Positions 7,565 to 16,021 of a DNA stretch of 62,821 bases are shown here, piece by piece. The stretch's first letter is position 1; every line of letters begins with the position of its first letter. The position numbers were made by a program, and so were the translations under genes. The notes beneath the pieces were generated by a model. The model was given only the letters and a program-made list of their open reading frames with translations, had not been told where the DNA came from and did no database searches. Location: NCBI RefSeq assembly GCF_900101295.1, contig NZ_FOIL01000012.1, positions 1-62,821 on the forward strand, read 5' to 3'. Source of the stretch: [Clostridium] aminophilum (GTDB taxonomy: Bacteria > Bacillota > Clostridia > Lachnospirales > Lachnospiraceae).

Positions 7565-8932
7565 ATGACAAATGTGAAGCGGGCTTTGGCGATAGCAGGT
7601 GTGATAGCACTGTCGTCGGAGCTGTATTTTAATGTTTTTGTCAACTCCTTCCGCATATCTCCGGCAGTCATTCTGTTTCCGATTCTTCTGATGACAATCG
7701 GAAAACAGCTGAGAGTGATGCCGGTTGCACTGTTTACCTCGCTGTGCATTTATATTTTCCGCACTCTGATACTGGCGGTTACCGGAACCAACGGAGCATC
7801 TCTCTGGGAAATGAACATCCCGGCGGCATGCTTCTATGTATGTTACGGCTTTGTGTTCCGCGCGTTGGTTCAGGACCGGTATGGGGCTTCTCCGGCCAAC
7901 ATAGCGTGGGTGGCATTTGCCGCCGATCTGCTCTCCAACTTTACGGAAGTCATGCTTCGTGAGGCGACGCAGGGCAATGCGTACTCGGATTTTAACGTGT
8001 TTACAAGACTTGCGATTGTGGCATTGTTCCGTTCGCTGCTTGTGTTCCTGGGGATGGTCTGTGCGCGCTGGTACACGGCACTTTTGAAAACGGAGGAACA
8101 TGAACGGCGCTACCGCAGGCTGTTTATGCTGAGCACCGGTCTGAAAAGCGAAGTGTATCTGATGCGCCGCAACAGCGAACAAATCGAGCGCGTCATGGGC
8201 AATGCCTATCGCCTGTATGAGAAACTGCAGAAACGGGGACTTCCCGACGATATGCAGAGGATGGGACTTGAGATTGCCCGGGAAGTGCACGAGGTCAAGA
8301 AGGATTATCTCCGCATCATAACCGGACTGGAGAAGGAGATCTCCATCGATCCGGCCAGCCCGGATATGAGTTTTATGGATCTGATCGCCATTCTGGAAGA
8401 TACGATGCACAATGCCATTCTCAAGAAAAATGTTGATATTCAGATTGTCACGAACATTTCATATCCGTTCCGTCTGACGGAGCATTACTCGATGATGTCC
8501 ATTCTGAACAATCTGGTCAACAATGCCATCGAGGCCATTGAGGGAGACAAGAAAAAAGGGACGATCTGGATCAGCGAGAAGGAGATCGGAAAAGACATTG
8601 TGATCCGGGTCAGAGATAACGGCCCCGGCATCTCGGAACGCCATCTGCAGAACATTTTCCGGATGGGGTATTCGACAAAATTCGATGAAAAGACCGGAAG
8701 CATTTTTCGCGGGGTCGGGCTGAACGGTGTGCAGAATATTGTAGAGGACCAGTTTGGCGGTGTAATCACCGTCGTATCTACAGTGGGGGAAGGCACAGAA
8801 TTTACGGTCATGATCCCAAAGGAAAATCTGGAAAAAAGCGGTCATCGCATGACCGAGGCGGTTCTGGCTGAGCCGGGGAATTATGCGCCTGCGGAACAAA
8901 GAAACAGTACCGACGAAGTGAAAGAAGAATAA
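7565..8932 (+). CDS. Sensor histidine kinase, GlnK (YcbA)-like
   Basis: The 455-residue protein has five or six N-terminal membrane spans (to about residue 175), a coiled stretch, a Spo0B-type dimerisation helix with REVHEVKKDY as the likely phosphorylated-His box, and a GHKL ATPase domain. The ATPase shows the N box LNNLVNNAIEAIEG, the G1 box RDNGPGIS and the G2 box RGVGLNGVQNIV. It would sense an extracellular or membrane signal and phosphorylate the YcbB-domain regulator 26 bases downstream. In Bacillus subtilis the related GlnK-GlnL pair controls glutamine use; here GltS and glutamate dehydrogenase are the next genes, so glutamate or glutamine sensing is a fair inference. Confidence 0.8.
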   Translation: MTNVKRALAIAGVIALSSELYFNVFVNSFRISPAVILFPILLMTIGKQLRVMPVALFTSLCIYIFRTLILAVTGTNGASLWEMNIPAACFYVCYGFVFRALVQDRYGASPANIAWVAFAADLLSNFTEVMLREATQGNAYSDFNVFTRLAIVALFRSLLVFLGMVCARWYTALLKTEEHERRYRRLFMLSTGLKSEVYLMRRNSEQIERVMGNAYRLYEKLQKRGLPDDMQRMGLEIAREVHEVKKDYLRIITGLEKEISIDPASPDMSFMDLIAILEDTMHNAILKKNVDIQIVTNISYPFRLTEHYSMMSILNNLVNNAIEAIEGDKKKGTIWISEKEIGKDIVIRVRDNGPGISERHLQNIFRMGYSTKFDEKTGSIFRGVGLNGVQNIVEDQFGGVITVVSTVGEGTEFTVMIPKENLEKSGHRMTEAVLAEPGNYAPAEQRNSTDEVKEE

Positions 8933-8958
8933 GAAGAAAGTAAGGACAGGAAAGCACT

Positions 8959-9825
8959 ATGGACAAAATGGAAATCTACATTGTAGAGGATGATCTTTCG
9001 GTTATCAGTATTCTGGAGGATATCATAGAAGATAATGATCTCGGAAGCGTCAGCGGATCCAGCGGAGAAAACGGCGCGGATATCGACGAGATTCTGATCC
9101 GGAAGCCGGATGTGATTCTGATCGATTATCTGATGCCGGGAAAGGACGGCATGCAGGTTGTCAGGGAACTGAAAGAGAAGGGCTGCCGGGCAAAATTTGT
9201 CATGATTTCTCAGGTGTCCAGCAAAGATATGGTTGGAAAAGCCTACGATGCCGGCGTTGACTTCTTCATCAGCAAGCCGATCAATCTGATCGAGGTGAAA
9301 AGCGTGATCCAGAATGTGGAGAGCCAGCTGAAGAATGAAAAGACCATCGCCAATCTCCGCACGATGTTCATGAACGAAATTTCCGATATGTCCGATAACT
9401 CCGACCACGCAAAAGAAGTAAACAATGTGGATTATGAGAAGAAAGTCCGCTATATTCTGAACCGCATCGGCATGTCCGGAGAAAAGGGTGCAGAGGATAT
9501 CGTGAAGATCTGCGAGTATCTGAAGAGCAGCGGTCAGCCGATCGCAACGGTCAGCATCGGCAGACTGTGTGAGATTATTTCCGATGCGCCGAAAAACATG
9601 GAGCAGAGAATCCGCCGTGCGATCTCCGTCGGAATGTCCAATCTGGCCCACCTCGGTGTGGAGGATTTTATGAATGAGACGTTTACCGAGTACTCCAATT
9701 CCCTTTTCCCGTTTGAGGAGATCCGCAGTGAAATGGATCATATCCGCGGCAAGAGCAGATACGGCGGAAAGGTCAGCATCAAGAAATTTATCGATGCGCT
9801 GATGCTGGAAGCAGACCGCAAATAA
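8959..9825 (+). CDS. Response regulator with YcbB domain, GlnL-like
   Basis: The 288-residue regulator has an N-terminal receiver domain with acidic EDD near residue 9 and the phospho-acceptor Asp in VILIDYLMPGKDG, the switch region MISQVSS, and the conserved Lys in FISKPINLIE. The C-terminal half, from about residue 150, matches the YcbB domain (PF08664) found in GlnL, including the helical NRIGMSGEKGAEDI segment. It probably binds DNA upstream of gltS. It has a good ribosome binding site (GTAAGGACAGG) and is cotranscribed with the kinase. A terminator follows. Confidence 0.82.
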   Translation: MDKMEIYIVEDDLSVISILEDIIEDNDLGSVSGSSGENGADIDEILIRKPDVILIDYLMPGKDGMQVVRELKEKGCRAKFVMISQVSSKDMVGKAYDAGVDFFISKPINLIEVKSVIQNVESQLKNEKTIANLRTMFMNEISDMSDNSDHAKEVNNVDYEKKVRYILNRIGMSGEKGAEDIVKICEYLKSSGQPIATVSIGRLCEIISDAPKNMEQRIRRAISVGMSNLAHLGVEDFMNETFTEYSNSLFPFEEIRSEMDHIRGKSRYGGKVSIKKFIDALMLEADRK

Positions 9826-9881
9826 GCACATCGGATACAGCCCTTCGGCCGCAGAATGAAACAACTGAAAATGCATTTTTG

Positions 9882-9917
9882 TCGGGATTTCCGGTTTCCG
9901 GAGATCCCGATTTTTTT
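9882..9917 (+). terminator. Rho-independent terminator after the two-component pair
   Basis: TCGGGATTTCCGG (9882-9894) and CCGGAGATCCCGA (9898-9910) form a 13-base-pair stem with one G-U pair and a three-base loop, followed by seven T residues. Confidence 0.9.
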
Positions 9918-10028
9918 GTGCCGCAGGAAAGATATCTGGTTTTCACGCGGCACAAAAACGCTCCGCGGGGATACAAGCGCAGCGGAAGGAGAAAATGTGA
10001 CCCGGCGGCGACCGGCGGACGCTTCTCC
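9917..10028 (+). repeat. Post-terminator hairpin repeat, long form with altered stem
   Basis: The outer arms TGTGCCGC (9917-9924) and GCGGCACA (9947-9954) replace the TTTCATAGG/CCTATGAAA arms of other copies but still pair fully. The shared tail CAAAAACGCTCCGCG follows, then a GC-rich part (AGCGGAAGG, AAAATGTGACC, CGGCGGCGACC) corresponding to the long copy at 14217. It overlaps the end of the terminator T-run. Confidence 0.65.
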
Positions 10029-10088
10029 TGAAAAAAAACAGGATGTGAAAAATGACTACAGAAAAGTGCAGATTGTATAAGGAAAAAA

Positions 10089-10113
10089 CATAGTATGTGC
10101 ATATCGCACTATG
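10089..10113 (+). promoter_or_regulatory. Inverted repeat upstream of gltS
   Basis: CATAGT-GTGC (10089-10100, with a two-base bulge) mirrors GCACTATG (10106-10113). It lies about 155 bases before gltS and is a candidate site for the upstream YcbB-domain regulator, or an RNA hairpin. No clear -35/-10 pair was found between here and gltS. Confidence 0.3.
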
Positions 10114-10268
10114 AATCTGAAATATAGATGGTATGATTATTCAAAATCACCATGGCAAATATTTATTTCTGACATAACATTGTGATGTATCCTGTAGTTT
10201 TTTGATGAGGAAAGTTTAGGATATGGGCAGTTACAAAAGTTACATAATTTCATATGGGGGGTAACATT

Positions 10269-11477
10269 ATGGTAATTTGGAATGAAAGCGCACGCATTTG
10301 GGTAGCTCAGCTTGACATGTATCAGGCGGCTGCGGTTGCTACTTTCATGCTGGTTATCGGCCAGCTTCTGGTAGACCGCATTGAGTTCCTCAGAAGATAC
10401 TGCATCCCGGCACCGGTTGTCGGCGGCTTTATCTTCGCGATCGCACATGCAGCTCTCAGAGCAGCAGGCGTCATTGAGTTCGATATGGATACGACGCTCC
10501 AGTCCGTATTCATGACCGGTTTCTTCTGCTCCGTAGGTTATATGGCAGCTTTCGGAATGCTGAAGAAGGGCGGAATCGACGTTATCCGTTTCCTGATTCT
10601 TGCAGTTCTGATGTGCTGCATACAGGATGTGGTCGGCGGATTCGGTGCAAAGGCATTCGGACTTGACGGAAAACTCGGACTTGCAATGGGCTCCATCCCG
10701 TTGGTAGGCGGACACGGAACAGCAGGTTCCTTCGGACAGTTCCTTGAGGAACGCGGTGTCGCAAACGCAACTGTAGTAGCGGTAGCTTCCGCAACATACG
10801 GACTGATCTCAGGATGCCTGATCGGTGGACCGATCGCATCTGCAAAGATCAAGAAGTATGGTCTTAAGCCGAAGACAAGCGCAACCGGCACATCCACTGA
10901 TGTTGATGCTCCGGATCTTGGCGATGGCGAAATCAAGGGCGACAACCTTCTTCCGGCTGCTGCTTACATTATTATCGCAATCGGTCTTGGAACCATCGTT
11001 TCCAAGCTGATCGGTATGGTTCTTACAATGCCGGCTTACATCGGCGCGATGATCTGCGCAGCAATCATCCGCAACGTAAGGGGCGATTCCACACCGACAA
11101 CAGAGATCAATGCACTCGGCAATGTTTGCCTGTCTGTATTCCTCGGACTTGCAATGTGCAACCTGAAGCTGTGGCAGCTTGTTGACCTGGCTCTTCCGAT
11201 GATCGTACTCCTTCTGATCCAGACTGTGATCATGTGGGTATATGCTTCTTACGTCGTATTCCCGGTAATGGGAAAAGATTACGATGCAGCAACCATGGCA
11301 TCCGGCTTCTGCGGATTCGGAATGGGCGCTACACCGAACGCAATGGCAAATATGTCTGCGGTTGTTAAACAGCACGGACCGGCTCCGGTAGCATTCATGG
11401 TAGTGCCGCTGGTAGGTTCCCTGTTCATCGACTTCTTCAACGCAGCAATCATCACAGCATTTGCTAACTTCCTGTAA
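10269..11477 (+). CDS. gltS: Sodium/glutamate symporter
   Basis: The 402-residue protein is a GltS-family carrier with about ten membrane spans and two inverted halves. Family features include MLVIGQLLVDR near the N-terminus, PAPVVGGF, LVGGHGTAGSFG in the first half and the matching GFGMGATPNAMANM in the second. It imports glutamate with Na+. The ATG at 10269 is chosen over the in-frame ATG at 10254 because a GGGGGG Shine-Dalgarno run (10256-10261) lies seven bases before it. The setting between a GlnK/GlnL-like system and glutamate dehydrogenase supports a glutamate role. A terminator follows at 11527. Confidence 0.93.
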   Translation: MVIWNESARIWVAQLDMYQAAAVATFMLVIGQLLVDRIEFLRRYCIPAPVVGGFIFAIAHAALRAAGVIEFDMDTTLQSVFMTGFFCSVGYMAAFGMLKKGGIDVIRFLILAVLMCCIQDVVGGFGAKAFGLDGKLGLAMGSIPLVGGHGTAGSFGQFLEERGVANATVVAVASATYGLISGCLIGGPIASAKIKKYGLKPKTSATGTSTDVDAPDLGDGEIKGDNLLPAAAYIIIAIGLGTIVSKLIGMVLTMPAYIGAMICAAIIRNVRGDSTPTTEINALGNVCLSVFLGLAMCNLKLWQLVDLALPMIVLLLIQTVIMWVYASYVVFPVMGKDYDAATMASGFCGFGMGATPNAMANMSAVVKQHGPAPVAFMVVPLVGSLFIDFFNAAIITAFANFL

Positions 11478-11526
11478 TTCTTGAAAACCGATATTTCAAA
11501 GATTTGGGATAAGTCAGTGATTCTTG

Positions 11527-11557
11527 CGGCCGATCCCTAACGGGGTCGGCCGTTTTC
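11527..11557 (+). terminator. Rho-independent terminator after gltS
   Basis: CGGCCGATCCC (11527-11537) pairs with GGGGTCGGCCG (11542-11552) around TAAC, and four T residues follow. Confidence 0.9.
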
Positions 11558-11596
11558 TGTGGCATGGGAAATTTCTCTGAAATTCCCCATGCCACA
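11558..11596 (+). repeat. Post-terminator hairpin repeat with compensatory stem
   Basis: TGTGGCATGGGAAATTTC pairs with GAAATTCCCCATGCCACA across a three-base loop. The core GGAAATTTC/GAAATTCC, including a single A-C mismatch, is as in the 14217 copy, while both outer arms have changed together. It abuts the gltS terminator. The downstream tail CACAGAAAAAAAGCAAGGAGC is only vaguely like the usual tail. Nothing else is recognised until the gdhA promoter at 11837. Confidence 0.8.
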
Positions 11597-11836
11597 GAAA
11601 AAAAGCAAGGAGCAGGGCGCACGGAATATCCGCCGGCGGAAGCTCCTTCAACCGAAGAAAAAACGAAATATACTATATTCTGTTGCTTATAGTTCAGAAC
11701 GACACAAGATGCAGACAGAATATGTGCAAAGCCGCTAAAACACTTTAAATCGGCAAACTTGCATTATATCGTCGTATCGTGTAGGAAGTTGTAGAATATA
11801 AACAAATGTAAATAACCTGTATCACACGATATGTAT

Positions 11837-11865
11837 TTGATTCGTGCATGGCACAGCGATATAAT
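11837..11865 (+). promoter_or_regulatory. Sigma-A promoter for gdhA
   Basis: TTGATT (11837-11842), 17 bases, TATAAT (11860-11865), leaving a leader of about 105 bases. Confidence 0.65.
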
Positions 11866-11976
11866 GAGCATGCAGATAGGAAATGTTCACAAAAACCTTC
11901 CGGGAAAACACCGGAAAATGTGAATGTTAAACTATAGAATTCATTGATCAACATTTAATACGCAGGAGGTATTACA

Positions 11977-13332
11977 ATGAACGCTTACATTCAGAGAGTT
12001 ATCGACGATGTAAAGAAGAAAAACGCATCTCAGCCGGAGTTCTGCCAGACCGTAGAAGAGGTTCTTGGCTCCCTTTCCCCGCTGATCGATGCACACCCGG
12101 AGTACGAAGAGAATGCTATTCTTGAGAGAATGGTTGAGCCGGAGAGAGCTTTCTGCTTCCGTGTTCCGTGGGAGGATGACAACGGCGTTCTTCACGTAAA
12201 CCGTGGTTACAGAATCCAGTTCAACTCCGCTATCGGACCGTACAAGGGCGGCCTTCGTTTCGCTCCGAACGTAAATACTTCTGTAATCAAGTTCCTTGGT
12301 TTCGAGCAGGTATTCAAAGATGCTCTTACAACTCTTCCGATCGGCGGCGCTAAGGGTGGTGCTGACTTCGATCCGAACGGCAAGAGCGACAAGGAAATCC
12401 AGAGATTCTGCCAGTCCTTCATGGAAGGTATGTTCAGATTCATCGGACCGGATGTTGACTGCCCGGCTGGTGACCTTGGTGTAGGCGGCCGTGAGATCGG
12501 TTACATGTTCGGCGCTTGGAGAAGACTGACAGGTTCTTACGCAAACGGCGCTCTGTCCGGTAAGGATCCGCTGTTCGGTGGTTCTGCATTCCGTCCGGAA
12601 GCAACTGGTTACGGTGCTGTTTACTACCTTGAGGCTGTTCTTGGACACGAGAACGATGACATCAAGGGCAAGAGAGTTGCTGTTGCTGGATTCGGTAACG
12701 TAGCATGGGGCGTTTGCAAGAAGCTTGCAGAGCTCGGCGCTAAGGCTGTTACACTTTCTGGCCCGGATGGTTACATCTACGATCCGGAAGGCGTTGCTAC
12801 AGAAGAGAAGATCAACTATATGCTTGAGATGAGAGCATCCGGCCGCAACAAGGTTCAGGATTACGCTGACAAGTTCCACTGCCAGTTCTTCGCAGGTCAG
12901 AAGCCGTGGGGACAGAAGGATGTTGATATCGTAATGCCGTGCGCTACTCAGAACGATGTAGACATGGACGAGGCTAAGAAGATCGTTGCTAACGGCGTTA
13001 AGTACTACATCGAGGTAGCTAACATGCCGACAACCAACGAGGCTCTGAAGTTCCTTATGGATCAGAAGAACATGATCGTTGCTCCGTCTAAGGCTGTTAA
13101 CTGCGGTGGTGTATCCGTATCCGCACTCGAGATGAGCCAGAACTCCGAGAGACTGTTCTGGGATGGTGAGGAAGTTGATAAGTGGCTCCACAAGATCATG
13201 AAGGGTGTTCACGACAACTCCGCAGCTGCTGCTGAGAGATATGGCCTTGGCTACAACCTGGTTGCAGGCGCTAACATCGTCGGCTTCGAGAAGGTTGCTG
13301 ATGCTATGATCAAGCAGGGTCGTGCATACTAA
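11977..13332 (+). CDS. gdhA: Glutamate dehydrogenase (hexameric, GdhA type)
   Basis: The 451-residue product is full length for the roughly 450-residue clostridial glutamate dehydrogenases. It interconverts glutamate with 2-oxoglutarate and ammonia in the cytosol. The glutamate-binding half contains GPYKGGLRFAP and the catalytic Lys segment PIGGAKGGADFDP; the Rossmann half contains VAGFGNVAWG. I cannot decide NAD versus NADP preference by eye. AGGAGG precedes the ATG. Codon use is strongly biased (AAC, TTC, CGT/AGA, GCT), consistent with high expression. It is a single-gene unit with its own promoter and terminator, next to the glutamate carrier. Confidence 0.96.
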   Translation: MNAYIQRVIDDVKKKNASQPEFCQTVEEVLGSLSPLIDAHPEYEENAILERMVEPERAFCFRVPWEDDNGVLHVNRGYRIQFNSAIGPYKGGLRFAPNVNTSVIKFLGFEQVFKDALTTLPIGGAKGGADFDPNGKSDKEIQRFCQSFMEGMFRFIGPDVDCPAGDLGVGGREIGYMFGAWRRLTGSYANGALSGKDPLFGGSAFRPEATGYGAVYYLEAVLGHENDDIKGKRVAVAGFGNVAWGVCKKLAELGAKAVTLSGPDGYIYDPEGVATEEKINYMLEMRASGRNKVQDYADKFHCQFFAGQKPWGQKDVDIVMPCATQNDVDMDEAKKIVANGVKYYIEVANMPTTNEALKFLMDQKNMIVAPSKAVNCGGVSVSALEMSQNSERLFWDGEEVDKWLHKIMKGVHDNSAAAAERYGLGYNLVAGANIVGFEKVADAMIKQGRAY

Positions 13333-13367
13333 TTAAAACGACTTTCGTCTGATAGTTTGAAAGTTTT

Positions 13368-13409
13368 GAAAGCCTTGAAGGCCTTGCGCCTTCAGGGCTT
13401 TCTTTTGTT
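13368..13409 (+). terminator. Rho-independent terminator after gdhA
   Basis: A 15-base-pair stem, GAAAGCCTTGAAGGC (13368-13382) with GCCTTCAGGGCTTTC (13388-13402), has one G-U pair and a five-base loop and is followed by TTTTGTT. Confidence 0.93.
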
Positions 13410-13432
13410 CCACGCGCAGTCTTTTTCGTGCG

Positions 13433-13461
13433 TTGACACCGAAAAGATCTTTCCATATAAT
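13433..13461 (+). promoter_or_regulatory. Sigma-A promoter for luxS
   Basis: Consensus TTGACA (13433-13438), 17 bases, TATAAT (13456-13461). Confidence 0.8.
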
Positions 13462-13556
13462 ATCAGTACAAATTACAGATATACAAAATGGACGGTTTGC
13501 CTTCTGCGGCGGCAGAGATGCGGACCGGTAGGGATAGACTGAAAGGAGACGATTCT

Positions 13557-14075
13557 ATGATACCGAGTTTTTCTGTAGACCATCGATATATTGTTCCGGG
13601 AATTTTTGTAAGCCGTGAAGACCAGTTGGGCAGGGAAAAGGTTACAACATACGATATTCGCGTGAAAAAACCGAATGTGGAGCCGGTGATTGATGTGGCG
13701 GCGATGCATTCCCTGGAGCACATTATCGCAACTTTCCTCCGCAATGATCCGGAATGGAAGGATGAGATCATCTATTGGGGGCCGATGGGATGTCTCACCG
13801 GATTCTATCTGATTCTGAAAGGAGACCGCCCTTCCAGAGAAATCTATGATCTGATTCTGAGAGCGTTTGAGGACGTTCTGACGACAGAGGAAGTACCGGG
13901 AGCTACTCTGAAGAACTGCGGTACTGCACTGATGCACAATCTTGGAATGGCCAAATGGTACGCAAAGGAATTTGTGGAATATCTGAAGGCACATGCGGGT
14001 GAGAAAGAAATCTTTGAATACCCGATGACCGAGCGACTGGTCACCGAGGATGGAAAGAACTTCTTTGATTCATGA
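13557..14075 (+). CDS. luxS: S-ribosylhomocysteine lyase (LuxS)
   Basis: The 172-residue enzyme cleaves S-ribosylhomocysteine to homocysteine and DPD, the precursor of autoinducer-2, within the activated methyl cycle. The metal ligands are seen as His51 and His55 (HSLEH) and Cys121 (NCGTALMHNL); the catalytic Cys79 lies in GCLTGFY. The ATG at 13557 is preferred over 13488 because GAAAGGAG lies just ahead, and the upstream extension is not LuxS-like. It is a little longer than the usual 155-160 residues, through the C-terminal end. It has its own promoter and terminator. Confidence 0.95.
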   Translation: MIPSFSVDHRYIVPGIFVSREDQLGREKVTTYDIRVKKPNVEPVIDVAAMHSLEHIIATFLRNDPEWKDEIIYWGPMGCLTGFYLILKGDRPSREIYDLILRAFEDVLTTEEVPGATLKNCGTALMHNLGMAKWYAKEFVEYLKAHAGEKEIFEYPMTERLVTEDGKNFFDS

Positions 14076-14167
14076 TGCCTGACGGACTCCGGAAACGGAT
14101 GCGTCATGCACCCCGCATTCCGGCCGCACTGTGACCGGAAGAACAGAACGAACAATATGATGACAGA

Positions 14168-14215
14168 ATACCCCCGGAGACAGAAACGGAAGTTTCGTCT
14201 TCGGGGGTATCTTTT
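14168..14215 (+). terminator. Rho-independent terminator after luxS
   Basis: ATACCCCCGGAGAC...GAAAC pairs with GTTTCGTCTTCGGGGGTAT (to 14210), with one bulged base, and is followed by CTTTT. Confidence 0.88.
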
Positions 14216-14216
14216 C

Positions 14217-14394
14217 GTTTCATAGGAAATTTCTCCGAAATTCCCTATGAAACAAAAGCGCTCCGCGAGGATGCGCACGCCGCTGTAAGGAAAATGTCAC
14301 CTTACGGTGACCAGCGGCGGCGCGCAAAGTCCGTCAAGCTCCCTTCAGGAATGAGGGGATGGGGGAGCCGAAGTCCGCTTGCGGACTTTGTTCG
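14217..14394 (+). repeat. Post-terminator hairpin repeat, long form
   Basis: The first hairpin, GTTTCATAGGAAATTTC (14217-14233) with GAAATTCCCTATGAAAC (14237-14253), has 16 of 17 positions paired and one A-C mismatch. Then come CAAAAGCGCTCCGCG, a GC-rich second structure (GCGCACGCCGCTG...CAGCGGCGGCGCGC), and a third hairpin AAGTCCGC/GCGGACTT ending in TTGTTC at 14393. The short copies at 48718 and 53123 look like this element with the middle deleted. It starts one base after the luxS terminator. The remaining gap to 14589 shows only a weak promoter-like sequence. Confidence 0.75.
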
Positions 14395-14589
14395 GAACAT
14401 TTTGTGAATATTCTGTGAAAACTGAGCTGCCGATATTCCATAGAAATGGCGTTCCTGTGCGGTATATTGCGGTTTTGAGACCGGGGGAAAAACCTTGTAG
14501 TCGATGTCAATCTGTGGTTAAATATAGATAGAATAGCTGTAATTATCGGACAGCGGAGAACGTAGATCGAATAGGGGAGGTATTCTGAA

Positions 14590-15522
14590 ATGTCAGATGA
14601 AAGCGCTAAGAACTCCATGCCGGAAGGCACAGAGAAGACCATGGCAGATTTTGCCGATGAACTGGATGCGTCGTTTAAGAAGATCCATACCGGTGACATT
14701 GTCACGGGAACGGTTGTCGGCGTGAGCGAGACGGAAGTGCTGCTGGATCTCGGCACCTATACGGAAGGAAGAATCAGCAAACAGGATCTGAGCAATGATC
14801 CGTCGTTTAATCTTCTGACGGAGGTTCACAACGGTGATGAGATTACCGCTACCGTGATCCGTACTGATAAGAGAAACGGCCAGCTGGTTTTGTCCAGAAA
14901 AGAAGCGAACAATACCCTGGCATGGGAAAAATTCAATGCGTTGAAGGAAGACCGAACCGTATTTCCGGTGACCATCACCGAAGCGGTCAAGAGCGGTGTT
15001 CTGACCAAAGTGGATGGATTCCGTGCATTTATCCCGGCAAGCCGTCTGACGGATTCCTTTGTGGAGAATCTGGATGAGTGGGTTGGTAAGACCGTCGATG
15101 TCACTGTGATCGACGTCAATGAAGAGAAAAAGAGTCTGGTTCTTTCCGGAAGGGAAGCAGCCAGAGCGAAAGCGGCCGAGGCGAAGAAAACCAAAATTTC
15201 CAGGTGCAAGGTTGGAACCGTAATGGAAGGCAAGGTGGAGAGCATCATGCCGTACGGCGCGTTTGTTGCGCTGAGCAACGGCCTTACAGGCCTGGTTCAT
15301 GTGTCACAGATCAGCAAAAAGAGAGTGGCGAATCCGGCGTCTGTTCTTCAGGAAGGACAGGAAGTGACGGTTAAGATCATTGCACTGAAAGACGGCAAGA
15401 TCAGCCTCAGCATGAAGGAAGTGGAAAAGGAAGAGGCGCCGGATGATGAGGTTCCGGAGTACAAGAACAGCGATGAGCTGACCACGACGCTGGGCGATCT
15501 CTTCAAGGGACTGAACTTATGA
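14590..15522 (+). CDS. S1 RNA-binding domain protein (ribosomal protein S1-like)
   Basis: The 310-residue protein has three S1 (OB-fold) domains, at about 31-105, 115-190 and 203-278. They are seen as [20 protein letters not shown], the divergent middle repeat, and [20 protein letters not shown]. The acidic tail ends in a conserved-looking [11 protein letters not shown]. It probably binds mRNA or rRNA and is the short S1-like form seen in Firmicutes, which has fewer domains than the six of Escherichia coli RpsA. AGGGGAGG lies upstream of the ATG. The stop overlaps the dtd start by four bases, so the two are translationally coupled. Confidence 0.88.
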   Translation: MSDESAKNSMPEGTEKTMADFADELDASFKKIHTGDIVTGTVVGVSETEVLLDLGTYTEGRISKQDLSNDPSFNLLTEVHNGDEITATVIRTDKRNGQLVLSRKEANNTLAWEKFNALKEDRTVFPVTITEAVKSGVLTKVDGFRAFIPASRLTDSFVENLDEWVGKTVDVTVIDVNEEKKSLVLSGREAARAKAAEAKKTKISRCKVGTVMEGKVESIMPYGAFVALSNGLTGLVHVSQISKKRVANPASVLQEGQEVTVKIIALKDGKISLSMKEVEKEEAPDDEVPEYKNSDELTTTLGDLFKGLNL

Positions 15523-15971
15523 GAATCGTTCTTCAGGTTGTAAAACATGCGGATGTGAAAGTGGACGGGGAAGAGATCGGATCCATCGGAAGAGGATTTT
15601 TGATTCTCCTTGGCGTAGAGGATACGGATACCGAGGAACTGACCGACCGCATGATCGATAAAGTATGCAAACTTCGAATCCTTTCGGATGAAAATGATAA
15701 GACGAATCTCTCGCTGGCGGATGTCGGCGGAGAAATCCTCGTCGTCAGCCAGTTTACACTCTACGCGGACTGCCGGAAGGGACATCGGCCGGGATTCACC
15801 CACGCGGGAAAACCGGAACTTGCAGAGCGGCTCTATGAGCACGCTATTGAGCGATGCAGGATGTATTCGGACAAGGTTGCGCATGGAAAATTCGGTGAGC
15901 ATATGGAAGTCTCTCTTCTGAATGACGGTCCGTTTACACTGATGCTCGACTCCGAAACACTTCTGAAATAA
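15519..15971 (+). CDS. dtd: D-aminoacyl-tRNA deacylase
   Basis: The 150-residue enzyme has the usual Dtd length. It removes D-amino acids wrongly attached to tRNA. Family motifs are [15 protein letters not shown] at the start, [19 protein letters not shown] in the middle, and the cross-subunit NDGPFTLML, where the usual GPVT is GPFT. Its ATG overlaps the preceding S1 gene stop by four bases (ATGA). Confidence 0.95.
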   Translation: MRIVLQVVKHADVKVDGEEIGSIGRGFLILLGVEDTDTEELTDRMIDKVCKLRILSDENDKTNLSLADVGGEILVVSQFTLYADCRKGHRPGFTHAGKPELAERLYEHAIERCRMYSDKVAHGKFGEHMEVSLLNDGPFTLMLDSETLLK

Positions 15972-16021
15972 AAATGAGACTCCGGCAAAGGAATGCCGGA
16001 CGGGAAGGACAATAACAGAAA

